Positions 35,489 to 48,146 of a stretch of 64,000 nt of DNA are shown piece after piece. Origin of the DNA: Hybos culiciformis (lineage: Eukaryota; Arthropoda; Insecta; Diptera; Hybotidae). A program made the translations under genes and the position numbers. The stretch spans positions 7,273,234-7,337,233 of the forward strand of contig OZ023273.1 in the NCBI GenBank assembly GCA_964007475.1. The letters are read 5' to 3'. How positions within the stretch are numbered: position 1 is the first letter of the stretch; every line of letters begins with the position of its first letter. The notes beneath the pieces are model-generated. The model was given only the letters and a program-made list of their open reading frames with translations, was not told the DNA's origin and did no database searches.

Positions 35489-38400
35489 TGTGCGTAGATT
35501 TTTTTAACTGTAACTAAATATAAATGCCTTTGTAATTTATTTCCAAATTATTGAGTAATGCTTACTGGAGTGTATCGAAAAGGAGGCCATTGTTGTCATA
35601 TATTATACGACGTATATTTCGTTTTTACATAATTTATTAGGGATCCTTGCATTTTCAGTATTGAACACTCAAAATTTTCATTACATATGTGAAGTTATGA
35701 TGTGAGGCATATTATTTCTCCACAATGCGTAAATTGCAATATACAATATACAATATACAGTGTTATTTTTACAGGTCCATGTTATATTTGCAAAAGAGCA
35801 ATACACAAAAAACTTATATATACCTATCTCACTATATTCTATAGAGTCCAGGGTTTGATGTTTGTTAAATCCAACGTTTATAAAGAAACTATATTCCATG
35901 TCCGTACAGAGCAATATAATTTAAATATGTGTTGTGGTTCATTTTGGTTTTACTTATATAACATTCATTCGTATCATTTTGAAAAGACAATTTTATCGTG
36001 ATTATCTGTATAAAAATTATTTAAATATATTTATATAATATATTTGTACATAACATTAATTTAACATATAATAGCAAAAATATTTATAACAATTATATAA
36101 TTTTATTACGGCACTCACAAAATACTTTATTGAAAATTTTAATTTGAATTTGAAATTTATGATTGAAACTTTTTTATTGAGAAAAGTAATAAATTTCTGT
36201 TGATTTACTTTCAATATTTTCTACAATAATATACATATACATTTATGTAAAAATATTTATAATATTTATATATGAATAATAATATAAAATTCTTAAGATG
36301 TGCCTTGGTGGATTTATGTTCTTTTTTCAATGGAGAACTCATAAAGAGAGAAATAAATATATATATAGGTATATATAGAATAATATATTATCCATTTCTT
36401 AATTTGATTGTAGTGAAGCAAAAAATCTCTGCGATAATATAGTTAGTATAGTATAATATATTTACCGTATAGCCGGAAATTAGAATACATACTTGGCTAT
36501 TGATTTTTTAACGTTTTATTTTTATAACCATTTTTATTATTTTCGAATTTTTTCATGATTCATTCTTTAACTTTATTTTTGGCGCAAATAATTTTCTGTA
36601 TGTCTTTAAGACATCGTTCTCATATGACGTTAATCTCGTTGACATTAATTAAATTATCTTTAAACTCATGAAGAATTGAAATAGATAATCAAAATACTTC
36701 GTCTGGACGACATTTTATGCGGAATTAATAAATCAATTATAAATATAATCAATCATTTATATATTTTATTACAATTTTTTAAAAGCTAATGTATTTTAAA
36801 TGAAATTTTTTTTTTAGTAAAATGGAAACAATTCTTATTACATCTTTAATATATCGAAGTAAATACAAAAAAACTTACGAAAATGTTTTTCTTCTCCCCG
36901 ATATTTACAAAAAAAAAAAAACAAAAAAAAAAATTTGTTGAGAAGCTTATTTTCACTTTGGTTCATGCACGTTTTTGTTCTGTATTCACAACAAGTACAA
37001 AAGGAAACTTTTTTAATCAATGTGACAGTATTTAATAATAATAAAATAAAACATCGTTTCAATGTTTCAATAAGTAGATAATATAATATATATAATGTTA
37101 TTTCATTACTTAAAATAACAAAACAAAACAAAAGGACAACGTAGTCGTTAGATTTATTTATGTCATTGAAGAGAGATGGCAATCATCATTCAATATACTT
37201 AAATTATATGCTATATAATTGTATAAAAATATTGTAATGTAATATTGTTTTGTACCTCTATTATAACATTAGTTGCACATCGTCGCTATTTACAAAATTT
37301 CACCACATACAGAGTGGATTCAGTTTGTTTGTTTTTTTTAAGTCAATATTTTGGTTTTAAGCGTATTGTGCTCTGCTCAATTTCGAGAACTGTTAATAAT
37401 ATGAAATAGATTCGACGACGCCGGTCAAACGGTTGCCGGAAAAATTAATGAAGATTTTTATGACACTTTTAGAAGCAGTTAATTGGAATTTATTAAAAGC
37501 AAAAATGATTTTAATTCACTGCAGTTTATTTTACATAATTATGTAAAAATTATGTAATATGCATAATGAAACACTATTATTTTTTTTATTATTATTATTA
37601 TCAATCAACAAAAAATGTGTTGGTGCGTGACAAATAACATAATATATACATATATGTAGAATAAAAAAAAATTAATTTCGGTTTTATTATATTGACCGCA
37701 AAATATTTGTACAAGTGTACAATTCATATAATTTTATAATTTTTAATTTAACAATTTATAATTTAACATAATTATATGCAAATTTGGTGTAAATTTTTTG
37801 CTTCAGATCAATCTACTATACTCTACTATACACATTATATAAATATAATATTAAAAATCTGTACAGTTTACCCTGAAAATATCATAAAAAGATTTATGAA
37901 AGAAATTATGATACTAAATCCCAGATAAATTTTCCAAAGTCAGGAATGTTTTCATAAACAATATTACTAAACAATTTAATAAAATGTTTGAAATATTATA
38001 TAATAAATTTTATCTTAAATTCATAATCATAACATATTTTAAGTTTTAATTATTCTATATACTATTATATAAATTAAAATGATTGAAATTCTTTTTAGTT
38101 TTAGTTAAAAATTATCATTTGTAGTTTGATTTGTTGATGAGTCATATTGATTGTCCTGAACTATTGGGACTTTTAAATATTTATACTCCGAATAGAGTTT
38201 ATCGTCAACAAAATTTCTTATGTTCATCATTCCATAGAACTAATTATGGATTTTTTGAAATAATAATAAGAAATAAGCAATAAGAAATTTTAATTTATGT
38301 TATGAAGTAATTGATTTTAATCTTTGTAGAAAAAAAGCAAGAATTAATATCTCAAATTTTTTAGAAGAGAAGTAATTTTTATTAATAATATTAATTAGTT

Positions 38401-39037
38401 TTAAGTAAAATCTTTGTTATAATCTGTAAAGGTTTTATCCTAGTAGAATAAATAAATAAATAGGTTTTGTGTTTGTCAAAGAAGAAAATTTTATAAATTA
38501 AGTACCTAACTAATTTTGCCTTTCGATAAAATATTGCTAATTTGAATATTAATTTCAATATAAATTTTATTTAGATTTCGAAAAAGGGAAAGAGATAAGA
38601 TTAAAGGAAAATCATAATTTAACTATTTAAATTATAATTGTTTAACTAGAATTAGAAATTTTTATTAATTGGTTTAATTTGTGGGAAAAAAATTTGATAT
38701 TGAATCTATGATTTCAAAAATTAAATAAGAATAAAAAATCACTCAAATAATGACTCCCTTAATTAATTTTTGTTATTTTAGTATTATTAATATACAGTAC
38801 AATTATACAGAACAGTTTCTTTTATTTCAAACTATTTTTATATTATTATTTTGTATGTGATGTTTAATTTTAATTAATTTTTTTATTATTTTATTAAAAT
38901 TTTCATTATCTTAAATAAATAGGATGATAAAAAAAACACCATGTAAAAAAAATCTTCCCAAGAAAAGAAAAATCATAAAAAAAATCTTATATGTACTATC
39001 AAGTCACAAGATCTAAAACTGAACGTGACATGAATTT

Positions 39038-39040
<3 letters not shown>
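35489..39040. other. Gene-free A+T-rich DNA
   Basis: No supportable gene. Overlapping frames at 35681-35914 (minus) and 35702-36001 (plus) and a minus frame at 36838-37182 have no motif, no splice support and low-complexity composition. Confidence 0.5.

Positions 39041-39090
<50 letters not shown>
39041..39090. repeat. (AT)25 microsatellite
   Basis: Fifty consecutive bases of alternating A and T, followed by GTATGTAATGTATATG. The reading frame through it (Ile-Tyr repeats) is an artefact. Confidence 0.95.
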
Positions 39091-39097
<7 letters not shown>

Positions 39098-40088
39098 ATG
39101 TATATGTATATAAATATAATATATATCATTTCATATTGTTTTTCTTTTTTTTTTTTGATGAATTTTTTATGGCAAGTGATATATTTTTGAATTTATTATT
39201 ACTTATAATAAAAATAAAAAAAAAATGAATACATATGTACGTTGTATTTATATGTTTTAAAAATAAATTTTATGCAACTACCTGTTGATTATTATTATTA
39301 TTATTTTTTTTTTTTAACAAGGAATATAATTTTGAATTCAATTTAATGCCGAAAATTGAATAAATTCATTGTAAAGTATATAACAAAAACAATCTTTCTG
39401 TTGTTTCTATTCGTTAGTAGTGTACTATATTTTTGCTTCGTGACAAGATGATGATTATTTAAAATTACGATAAATAAAATTAATTTTGTAGTTAGAAGTT
39501 TGAATCGAGTAAAATTATATAGAGTTGAGAAATAAACATCTGAAATAAGCTTCAATGAGATTCAATATTTTGTATGTATTTGATCCATAGCTCATGTTCC
39601 GTAACTTTTTCCGATATCTTTATTGTAATACATATGACATAAATAATTTAAATGTCTTGGTGGAGTTAAGCTAGAAACTATCAAATAATTTTTTAAATAA
39701 ATTTTTACAAAGCAATTTAATTAAAAAAATTAAAGAATATATTAATTTATGTTATATGTATATAATTATATGTATATTTTTGGTTACGTACTAAATGTAA
39801 GTTTAGTAAAGCTCTTATATAAAAAATTAGTTACCAATATTTAAATTTACCATAATAAAGAATTGATGACAAAATAATTAAATAAGTGTATTCCATATTC
39901 CATTGTATTTTTGTTTCTTCAATATTTGTTCCAATAAATTTAAGTTCTGAATGTAAATACTGCGAATATAAATACTCATAAAAAGTTTTCCTTTGTTTGT
40001 TGGTTTTATTAACAACTCCGTCCTTTGTCGAATAATATAAAAATAATTGATTTAAATAATTTTTTAAGCTTTCATCAATGTCTCTTTA
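39091..40088. other. Gene-free A+T-rich DNA
   Basis: Nothing recognised apart from an ATT microsatellite patch at about 39290-39310. The frame at 39343-39555 (minus) has no motif. Confidence 0.5.
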
Positions 40089-40385
40089 GGTGCTTAGACC
40101 TAAGTTTAATGTGTATTAAAGTTGTCTTCGAACTTGTTGAAAGTTCACTACAGACGTATAAACTTAGTTGAAAAACTTGCCTTTTAAAATTATTCAAAAG
40201 TCTTTCAACATCATCTTTCAACTACTCAACTTGTATGAACTCATACAAAATATCAAAATTATTTGATGTTTTTCAACCAGGTTAAATGCCTTGTTGAAAA
40301 ACACTGTTTCAACAACGCTGCAGATGAGTAAATTTTAAGTTGGCCAACTCAAGTTAAATAAGTATTCAACCGGTCTGTAAGCACC
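40089..40385. mobile_element. Inverted-repeat MITE, 297 bp, TA target site
   Basis: The left end GGTGCTTAGACC is matched by GGTCTGTAAGCACC at the right end (two-base insertion). TA flanks both sides (40087-40088 and 40386-40387). The interior is rich in GTTGAAA/TTTCAAC words that pair across the element. TA target and short length suggest a Tc1/mariner-type MITE, with a TWA (Harbinger) target as the alternative. No coding capacity. Confidence 0.65.
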
Positions 40386-41251
40386 TATGTACATAAAATG
40401 TCATTAATAATAAAAAAAAAAAATAGTTTCGTCACGATACTTACTTTCAATTCCTTTAAAAAAATTAATTTAATATCATACATATATAGTTTTCCAAGGA
40501 TACTTATTTCTTTCATTAATATGTTCGTTTCTGAAATGCCGTACCTACCTAAATTTTTCTAAATCGGTAATAGATTTTAAAAATTGTTGACGGGTAATAT
40601 TTAAAAAAAAAAAAAAAATTTTCAAGAAAAAAAAATTAAAAAGGAAAATTTATTACTATACAGCACGTGGAAAAAATATGAGTAAAAAGTTTAGTTTGGC
40701 ATTGAAAATATCGAAAGTTTTTTGTTAAAAGAAAAAGTTTTTAATGGAATTTTTCCACTGAAACATTTTTATTAGAATTATTTATCAAATAGTTGACATC
40801 CAATTACCTGTCTCCTAAATATATATTAAATTTTGAACTTTTTTTCATGAAATTTAATCACATTAGACATTTATGTATGTGTTTAATTCGTATAAACATT
40901 TCATAAATACAGACGCTTCAGGCTGAGTATGGTACGTATGTATGGATTAAAAAAGACTAAAACAACTACTATTTATTAGCATCATAGACCAAAAGAAATT
41001 ATATATCAAATCTTACTTTATGTAAGAAGAAATTACCAATATAAAATGATAACTAAGTATAGGTAATTCAATATTATGGAAAAATACTTGATTTAAAATA
41101 GATATATAAGTAAAATTTATATATCTATTTACTTATATGTTTAAATACCAATTTTGCCAATAAAAATTAAATTTAAAATGTGCGTAGGTACTAATATTGT
41201 GTATAGGTACGTACATAAAGGTAAAAATATTTAGAGCCATTAAAAATGTAC
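40386..41251. other. A+T-rich DNA; possible intron of a minus-strand gene
   Basis: No exon recognised. If the signal-peptide exon at 41252-41312 is real, this would be the beginning of its first intron. Confidence 0.4.
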
Positions 41252-41312
41252 CTGGTCTAGCCATAAGCACTGAAACAGCCAATTCCAATAAAATTAAAAC
41301 ATTAAAATTCAT
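41252..41312 (-). CDS. Candidate first coding exon: signal peptide of an unknown secreted protein
   Basis: On the minus strand, ATG at 41312-41310 in a good insect start context (TTAAAATGA) opens the 20-residue sequence MNFNVLILLELAVSVLMARP. This has the shape of a signal peptide: a short polar start, the hydrophobic core VLILLELAVSVLM and a small-residue exit MA-RP. Immediately after comes CAG/GTACAT, a possible phase-1 splice donor. Small insect neuropeptide and secreted-peptide genes often have exactly this exon arrangement. An in-frame ATG at 41384 would add 24 charged residues and is less likely because it buries the signal peptide. The leader DNA (41313-41480) is richer in G+C than its surroundings. 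No downstream exon was found in the window, so the product is unknown and the exon may be chance. Confidence 0.35.
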
Positions 41313-41572
41313 TTTAATACCCTGGTTTATAAATTTTGAAGGGTTATGACCTTCTCTAAAATCACTCCCATTTTTAAGTCGCATTACTTATTGACGTAAA
41401 TGAACACTTTCTGCTGAAAACAATGCAATCCGCAGTTGATCGCACAGATTAAGCGCCTGTGTTAATGTGCTTACTGAAATTATTTCTAATATAACATAAT
41501 TTAGATAATCAAAAAGCAGCGTTAAAAGATATCACTTGCTTTTTAGATTATTGGAATATTAATCTTTTTCAG

Positions 41573-41580
41573 TATTTATA
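41573..41580 (-). promoter_or_regulatory. Candidate TATA box for the minus-strand exon
   Basis: Read on the minus strand, the context is GGCTATAAATACTG, a good match to the metazoan TATA consensus with flanking G/C. It lies about 260 bases before the candidate start codon at 41312, which would leave a leader of roughly 230 bases. TA-rich words are common here, but the GGC flank is not. Confidence 0.35.
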
Positions 41581-41639
41581 GCCAGACTAGGTATGTACCT
41601 GTACAATTGTACTGACCTACGGATACTTATGTATGTATA

Positions 41640-44600
41640 CATTTAATTGGAGATTCGTAAATAATTGGAGATTAAATTGTTTTTTCATTTATTATCAGAA
41701 AATTTCTATTTATTATCATCTTGAAGAAATGTTTACCAATCAAAATAATTTTTACACAATTATATTTAGTTCCGTATGTTTGTTTGTTCAATTTAAAATT
41801 AAGAATCTCTATAACAACTCTTCAAATTGTTATATAAAAATTTTTATTTTCCATAAAATTTTTTCTTCACATTATTTTAAATCATTGATTTTTTTATTAG
41901 AACTTTCCTTTTTCTGATAAATTTATAACTTTTTTCTAAACTTCTTTTTATTCTATCTTTTCCTAAATTTTCTATCTCTTTGGCTCATCTGCTAATAGCT
42001 GATAACAAATCACATTTCAGATTCCTAAACTAAATTTACTTAAGTCGTTAATTATTCTATTTAAGAAACTATAGGTGACTCCCTTGCATATTATATAAGC
42101 CATCGACAAAAGAAAGTCCTTTCGGAATTTATTAGAATGGCTCTCATTGCTAATAACAACTTATATCGATATCGACTTATATCGATTGTGTCCGGTGTTA
42201 TATTATAAGTTAAATTTTGATTTTTTAATCAAATTCAATCAAAATATTTTTCTATTTAAAATTCGAAATCATATTGAAAATGTTATACCGTAATTCGTGC
42301 TCAAGATAAATATATAGCACAAACTCTCTTTCGAAAGAAGCATAGATTTAAATTGAACTTTTTATCATCTATCATTCTAACTGATGTATCTGATAAGATC
42401 TCATGTACATTCAGTCATTCGTACATATTATAATAAAACACAAGAAGTAATAAAATTTTAATTGAAATTTTTCAGATAATACTTATATTTTTGTACCATA
42501 TTATATGATTATGATGTTAAAATAAAAATAATATTATTCAAGCATACAGAATTCTTTTTTTTCCTTTTTAAATAATTTAAATAATTTTCTAAAAAGAAAC
42601 ACACTTTCTCCCAATAACTTTCTCCTGTGTTGACTCATATACTTAGAAAATGTCACATACTCGAAGAAAAGAAAAGATTAAATATTTTCAGGATATTTAC
42701 CAGGAATATAAAATCTAAGTATTTTTGCTTGCTGTAAACTTTTCTTCGTGATTAAAATTTAAGTTTAGTTCAGCTTGTTAACAAACTGATTTCCTTGTTA
42801 TTTTTGAAACATAATCATGAAGGATGATATAATTATTTAAATATATTTAAGATCAAATTCATTTTGTTTAACTCGTGACTTTTTGAATTGAGAATAAATT
42901 ATAATTTAATGATGTATCCATCAAAGCTTGAAACATTAGTAGATTCATTTTTTGATTTTTCGCGACTATGTATAATTTATATAAAAAAAAATACTTGATA
43001 GGGTACCTAAATAAAGTTCTCGTGTTCTAGTCTAGAATGATGATGTCTTTCCAGTGTTAAGTAAGATCAGTAAGCCTTAATAAATTGTTTAAAAAAAATT
43101 TAAATTGAAAAAAGACGAACATTTTTCTCTCCATTGCTTTTTGAGTAAATGAATTTTTTTTGTATATTTATATTTATGTCATCCCAGAAGGTTATAAAAA
43201 TACATTTCTTTTTTATATGCTACAACTATTCAGTGTACCTTCTATATATCATAATCTAATTCTAATAGAACGTTAGATTTTATTAAAACTTTTTAAAAAA
43301 TTGTTTGTGACAAAATGATATTAAATATATGAAAATTATTCAAGAAGTAAAGTCCACAAGGACCCTAAAATAAAATTTTTATATGTTCGGATGAATGAAT
43401 ATATAAAAACAAAAAAAAAAAAAAATATAAATAATAATAAATTTTTGTATGTTTACTTTTCGGTATATCACATACAGAATCCATATGTATTTTTTAGATA
43501 AATGTACAGAAACAAGATATCTTGTTGTACATATTTTGTGTTATTTATTTAGCCAGAGGCAATTTTTATATTATTCTTTTATGTAGTACATATATACACG
43601 TATTTATTTTCCTTTTTTTTTTTTTTTGGATTTCTTATCATCGAATAGAATTTTATTCGAAATGATGCAATGAAAATAGATTATGAGTGTAAAATTATGA
43701 ATAAATCTCAAGAGGCTTGGTTTGGTACTTAACCAAGTTTATTTTATTGAACCAATTAATTATAGGCATAATGTTGAAGAAATGTATATAAAAGGGTTTA
43801 ATCCCTTTAAATGTAAATAATAATAAATAATTAGAATATATTTTATGTACGGCTTCCTTGTGCTGTTTTCAATGATGTCAAGAGATTTCATGTTGTTGAT
43901 TGCTCAATGATTTTAGAATTTTTATTAAACATAATGTATATAAGCATAAATATATTTTAATGTTATTTTTAAGTTATTAATAATTGTGTTTATGGAAATA
44001 AAAATATTATCGAAAGATATTATAACCATACACGTTAAGAAATATAGAATATTTTTAAACAGTTTACAAATTTTTACTTTTTCGGTTCTATTTGCTACAG
44101 AAAAAATTTTCACAATTAATTTTTTAAACATTAAAATCTTTGAATTGAATATTGATTGACGAAATAATATATGAACCGTTGATTTTTAAGTACTTACTAA
44201 AATTGTCCCTAACTCTCAGGAAAGTTAAGAGATTAAAGTATGTGTACATAATAAGCGCGGTTATAAAGTCTTGTTATACATAGGCAATAAAATTTATAAT
44301 TTTATTATGTAGAATTCCCAAATTATTATATAGAAAAAACTGTTCGTAACGTATAGGAGAAATAAAGTTTATACAAAGATTTTCTGTGAATTAATAATAT
44401 ATACTCGTAGTAGTAATGAATTTACAAAAAACATTCTTTAAACACTTCGGACAGGCTTTTTTCTTAATTATTAAAATCTGTCAATAAAGAAAGATAATTG
44501 AATTGTTATATTATCAGTTTGCACTATTCTGAGTTTGATATTTATTTTAAAATAAGTTTTCTATATTTTTTTTTCTCTAGATTTTCTGTATAATTATAAT

Positions 44601-45804
44601 AATTAATAATTCTTTCAATAGCATAGTAAAAATTTAAAATTAGATATTTGGAAAAAAAAAAGTACCAATTAAAAGATTTTTTTATAAAGGTTATCCCTAA
44701 TTAAAAAAAAGTTAAATATATAAATTTAAGAAAATTTTACAATTTAGTGTCAAAAACCTTGAATTATGAGAGTGCTATATCAACTGATCATTCTTAAATA
44801 CTAAAATTTTAAATATTATTTTATTACACACTCTTTATTGCGAATTTTAAACATTAACATTTTTTTATATACACACATATTTACATAAGTACTTGAACAA
44901 AGTATACCAAATTTGTTCAGGAATGTCATTTTGTCTGGCTGGGTTTGGCTTACGTGTTTGCTGAAATTTTAATTTACCATATAGAAATACCTTTGTCAAT
45001 ATAATCTGTTTTTTTTTATTTCTTTGGATTAAATATGTACATGAATATACATATACTTTTAATGCGTTTATTGCTACACATGATAAAATATTATTAAGAG
45101 ATGAAGACACATTTGCAAATATAAATATAAAATGAAAATGATGTGAAGAATTATAAATATTATATTTTCACATGAAAAGTTATAAACTACTTGACATTTT
45201 GGTTAATAAAAAAACCAAATATTATATTGTTGTTGGTTGGTTTCAACATTAGGATAATTAAATATTGTAAAAACGTGAAAAAATACAATATTAATACAAT
45301 GTAGATAAAAGATACATAGTAAGTAGTGGGTACATAAAATGTAATATATAGCATTTAATATATTGTATGAACAGATAATTTTCCAATTAAATAAAAGTAT
45401 ATTTGGATTTATCAAATTACCTATATAATTTTACATATATAGATCCAGGGAAATACAAATGTGTGACATTATTCTATTATTATTATAGAATTATATTCAA
45501 ATTTGAAAAGAGTTTTTAAAAAAATTATTCTTTATTCAAATTAAGATAGATATTAGAGAAATAGTTAATATTTAAATTTAAATAGTTTTCACTGGAAATT
45601 GATTTATTTTTGTCAGTGAAATAAAATGTTATATTTCTTAGAAAACGAGATTTCACGAGGAGTTCTAAACAGCTTTATATTTTTTATTGATTACCCTATT
45701 ACACATTAAATACTAAATACCATTTTGTACAAAGTTTTACAATTAATAATATTGCTTGCAATATAAAAATAATATCAGGTATTTAATTTGTTTTGAAAAT
45801 GTGG
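41640..45804. other. Gene-free A+T-rich DNA
   Basis: No supportable gene. A cluster TTATATCGATATCGACTTATATCG at about 42161-42183 contains TATCGATA, the Drosophila DRE core, but without any nearby gene. The frames at 41633-41917, 43925-44131, 44865-45110 and 45203-45415 lack motifs. Confidence 0.5.
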
Positions 45805-46050
45805 TTAGATTAGAGAGTCAGACCAAATATCAAAAAGTTTATCTGGATGGACTATATATATCCGATTTGTATGATAAAAAGGTGACCATAGTTGATTAGC
45901 GTACTCTAAAATAGGACTAACAATAGTGTTATACAGTTGATTTAGAATAAAAGGAGCATCACTCACTATATGGTAATATATTGCAAAAATTATTAATTTA
46001 ATATAAGATAGATTTTTCAATGAAAGTGAAATACATGTATGTATAAGCAT
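45805..46050 (-). pseudogene. Fragment of a non-LTR retrotransposon reverse transcriptase
   Basis: The minus-strand frame contains ILNQLYNTIVSPILEYANQL followed by WSPFYHTNRI (about 45950 down to 45865). The wording L..LY..LV.PILEY...VWSP is typical of the region just C-terminal to the YADD-containing palm in jockey/CR1/I-type reverse transcriptases of insects. No YADD, endonuclease or poly-A tail is present and the frame stops soon after, so this is a short dead relic of perhaps 80 residues in a longer element of which nothing else was recognised nearby. The surrounding DNA has drifted to the local A+T-rich composition, consistent with age. Confidence 0.65.
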
Positions 46051-47733
46051 ATATGAGATCAGGAATTTTCAAGGACTTTCAGCAATATTTTCAAAGTCAA
46101 ATCACAATAGCAATCTTAAACTTATGTCTCAAGAGAATTCTTGTTAATATTTTTTGAGAATATGATTTAATTTCAATACATGACACTTATATATACGAAA
46201 AAAAAGAAGAAAAAAATTACCGCAAAAGTTTTTATACATTGGGACAAAATTTTTACCATAAATTATATTTGGTTTAGAATGAAAAATATATAAAATTATT
46301 TAATATTTTTATTATCCATATACAATATACCTTACCTATACAGGAAAATTCAACCATAAAGGAATTTTATTCATGTCCTTGATTTTTATTTATAATGAAA
46401 TAGCCTTAGAGGCACAAATTTCTACACAATTTTCATGAAATGAGACTTTTTCAGTTTTCACCATTTTAAAAGGAAAATTTGTGCATAATATATATGATTT
46501 TCTAGAACGTCAAATTTTTGTCCTTAACATGATTACGTTATTTTGAAGCATAAAGAGCTAAACTATAATGGTTTTTAAAATAATTTTCTAGTCTAATATT
46601 ATCTTGTTTCTTGTATTATAAATAAAATTACTAAAATTACAATTTACACAAATTTTAACATAAGTTAATGTGAAATATCTATCTTGTTTCGTTTTGATTG
46701 AAATCATTTAATTTTTTTGAGGATATTTTTTCATATAAAATAATTTAAAGCTTGTATATTTCTTTTTTGTTTATGAATAATATCTCTGTTTTGGACAAAC
46801 ATAAATTTATATTATAATATACTGGGTATAAAAGATTACAATCAAATGAACTTTATATTGTTTTCAGTATTATATTAGGCAAATAAAAAATCGCCTTATT
46901 TTTGTTTATATAATATTAAAAAATTTCGTTACCATCATATTATATTTATAAACAAGTAAGAATCTCAAGAGAATCTAAAAATAAAATAATTTTTAGGATT
47001 TTTTTGTTTTTACTATAAATATACTGTTAAAAGGAAAATATCCTAAACGAATCCGCAATTCTACTTATTATGATATAAAATTATAAAAGATTCAAGAAAA
47101 TCGTTGTTTATTTTGGAAAACCTTTCTATTTAATTATTAATTAAATATTGTAAGTAGGAGAAATTCTTTTTATGTTTTTGTAATGACAAAAACATTATAA
47201 AAGAGAAATATTTTGAATGCGAAATTTTCACTTTCTAAGTATGATGATGGTTAAATTTTCTTCCTTGGAAAGAATGTTAAAATAAGAAGCCTTTGAAAGT
47301 AATCTGTGAATAAATGAATCTAGTATTAAAAAATGAAATGATTAACATAGTTTATTATTATGTTCAAAATTTATTTCTCATTTCGTGTTTCGTGTGTACG
47401 CACAGCACAACTTTTTTAAAAATTCTTTATATGTATATAATTTAACTCTCATGTAAACTTGCAATAAGACGAAGAACAGGGATTGGATTACAAAGTATTA
47501 TCCCGATTTTAAACATGGTTTAAATTATTTTTTTTAAATAAAACACACTTGTGAATCTCTCTATTATTCACAAAATATGACTAAACCGTAAGTCGTATGT
47601 TAATTAAGAATAAAACCATAAAAGATCAACGTTTAGAATTGCATTACAGTGTAATCTGTATTTTTTTCTAAACATTTTATTCAAAAGCTTTAATAATCAG
47701 AAGAACTTGAATTATATTTTTAGAATTACTAAT
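46051..47733. other. Gene-free A+T-rich DNA
   Basis: Nothing recognised on either strand beyond homopolymer runs. Confidence 0.5.
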
Positions 47734-48146
47734 ACCTTGTTCGCATTCAAATTTAAATTCCACTTATATTCCGGAAAACAAATTGCCGTTCGCATTACAA
47801 AATTTGATTAGAACTGGAATTTGATGATGTATAAAAAAAAATTGAGAAAGAGATAACGTTTTTGTTGTTGAAAATTTTAACTTTTATCTCGATTTTTATC
47901 AATTTTATTTTGTTTTTTTTTTCATTTTGACTCGAATTTGACAAAAAAAAATGTTGCCAACTATAACAAAATTTCAAAAAGTGAGTGAAAGTAAGTATAA
48001 ATGTAGAATTCTAACCCTGACAAACTAGAATATGAAAGTGGAATATACATATTCCGGAAAAATTTTTTATAAGCAAAATCCAGTTCATTTTTAAGAAATA
48101 TTCCGGAAAACAGCATATTCCACAAATATTCTCCTATGCGAACACC
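47734..48146. mobile_element. Probable MITE, about 410 bp, with GTTCGCAT ends
   Basis: The left end contains CTTGTTCGCATTC and the right end (48136-48146) ATGCGAACACC. They share TGTTCGCAT in inverted orientation, followed by looser pairing of ATTCCACTTATATTCCGGAAAA with inverted right-side sequence. TATTCCGGAAAA words recur at about 47768, 48049 and 48101, and an internal CGTTCGCATTAC lies at 47788. GTTCGCA ends are seen in Harbinger-related MITEs. TA flanks exist but no firm target duplication. The frame at 47795-47977 (minus) is spurious. Confidence 0.5.

Noticed and set aside
35681..36001. Overlapping frames on opposite strands with several Cys residues
   Set aside because: There is no known motif or splice support, and two long opposed frames over the same A+T-rich DNA argue for chance.
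39037..39228. Frame beginning with Ile-Tyr repeats
   Set aside because: It is a translation of the (AT)25 microsatellite.
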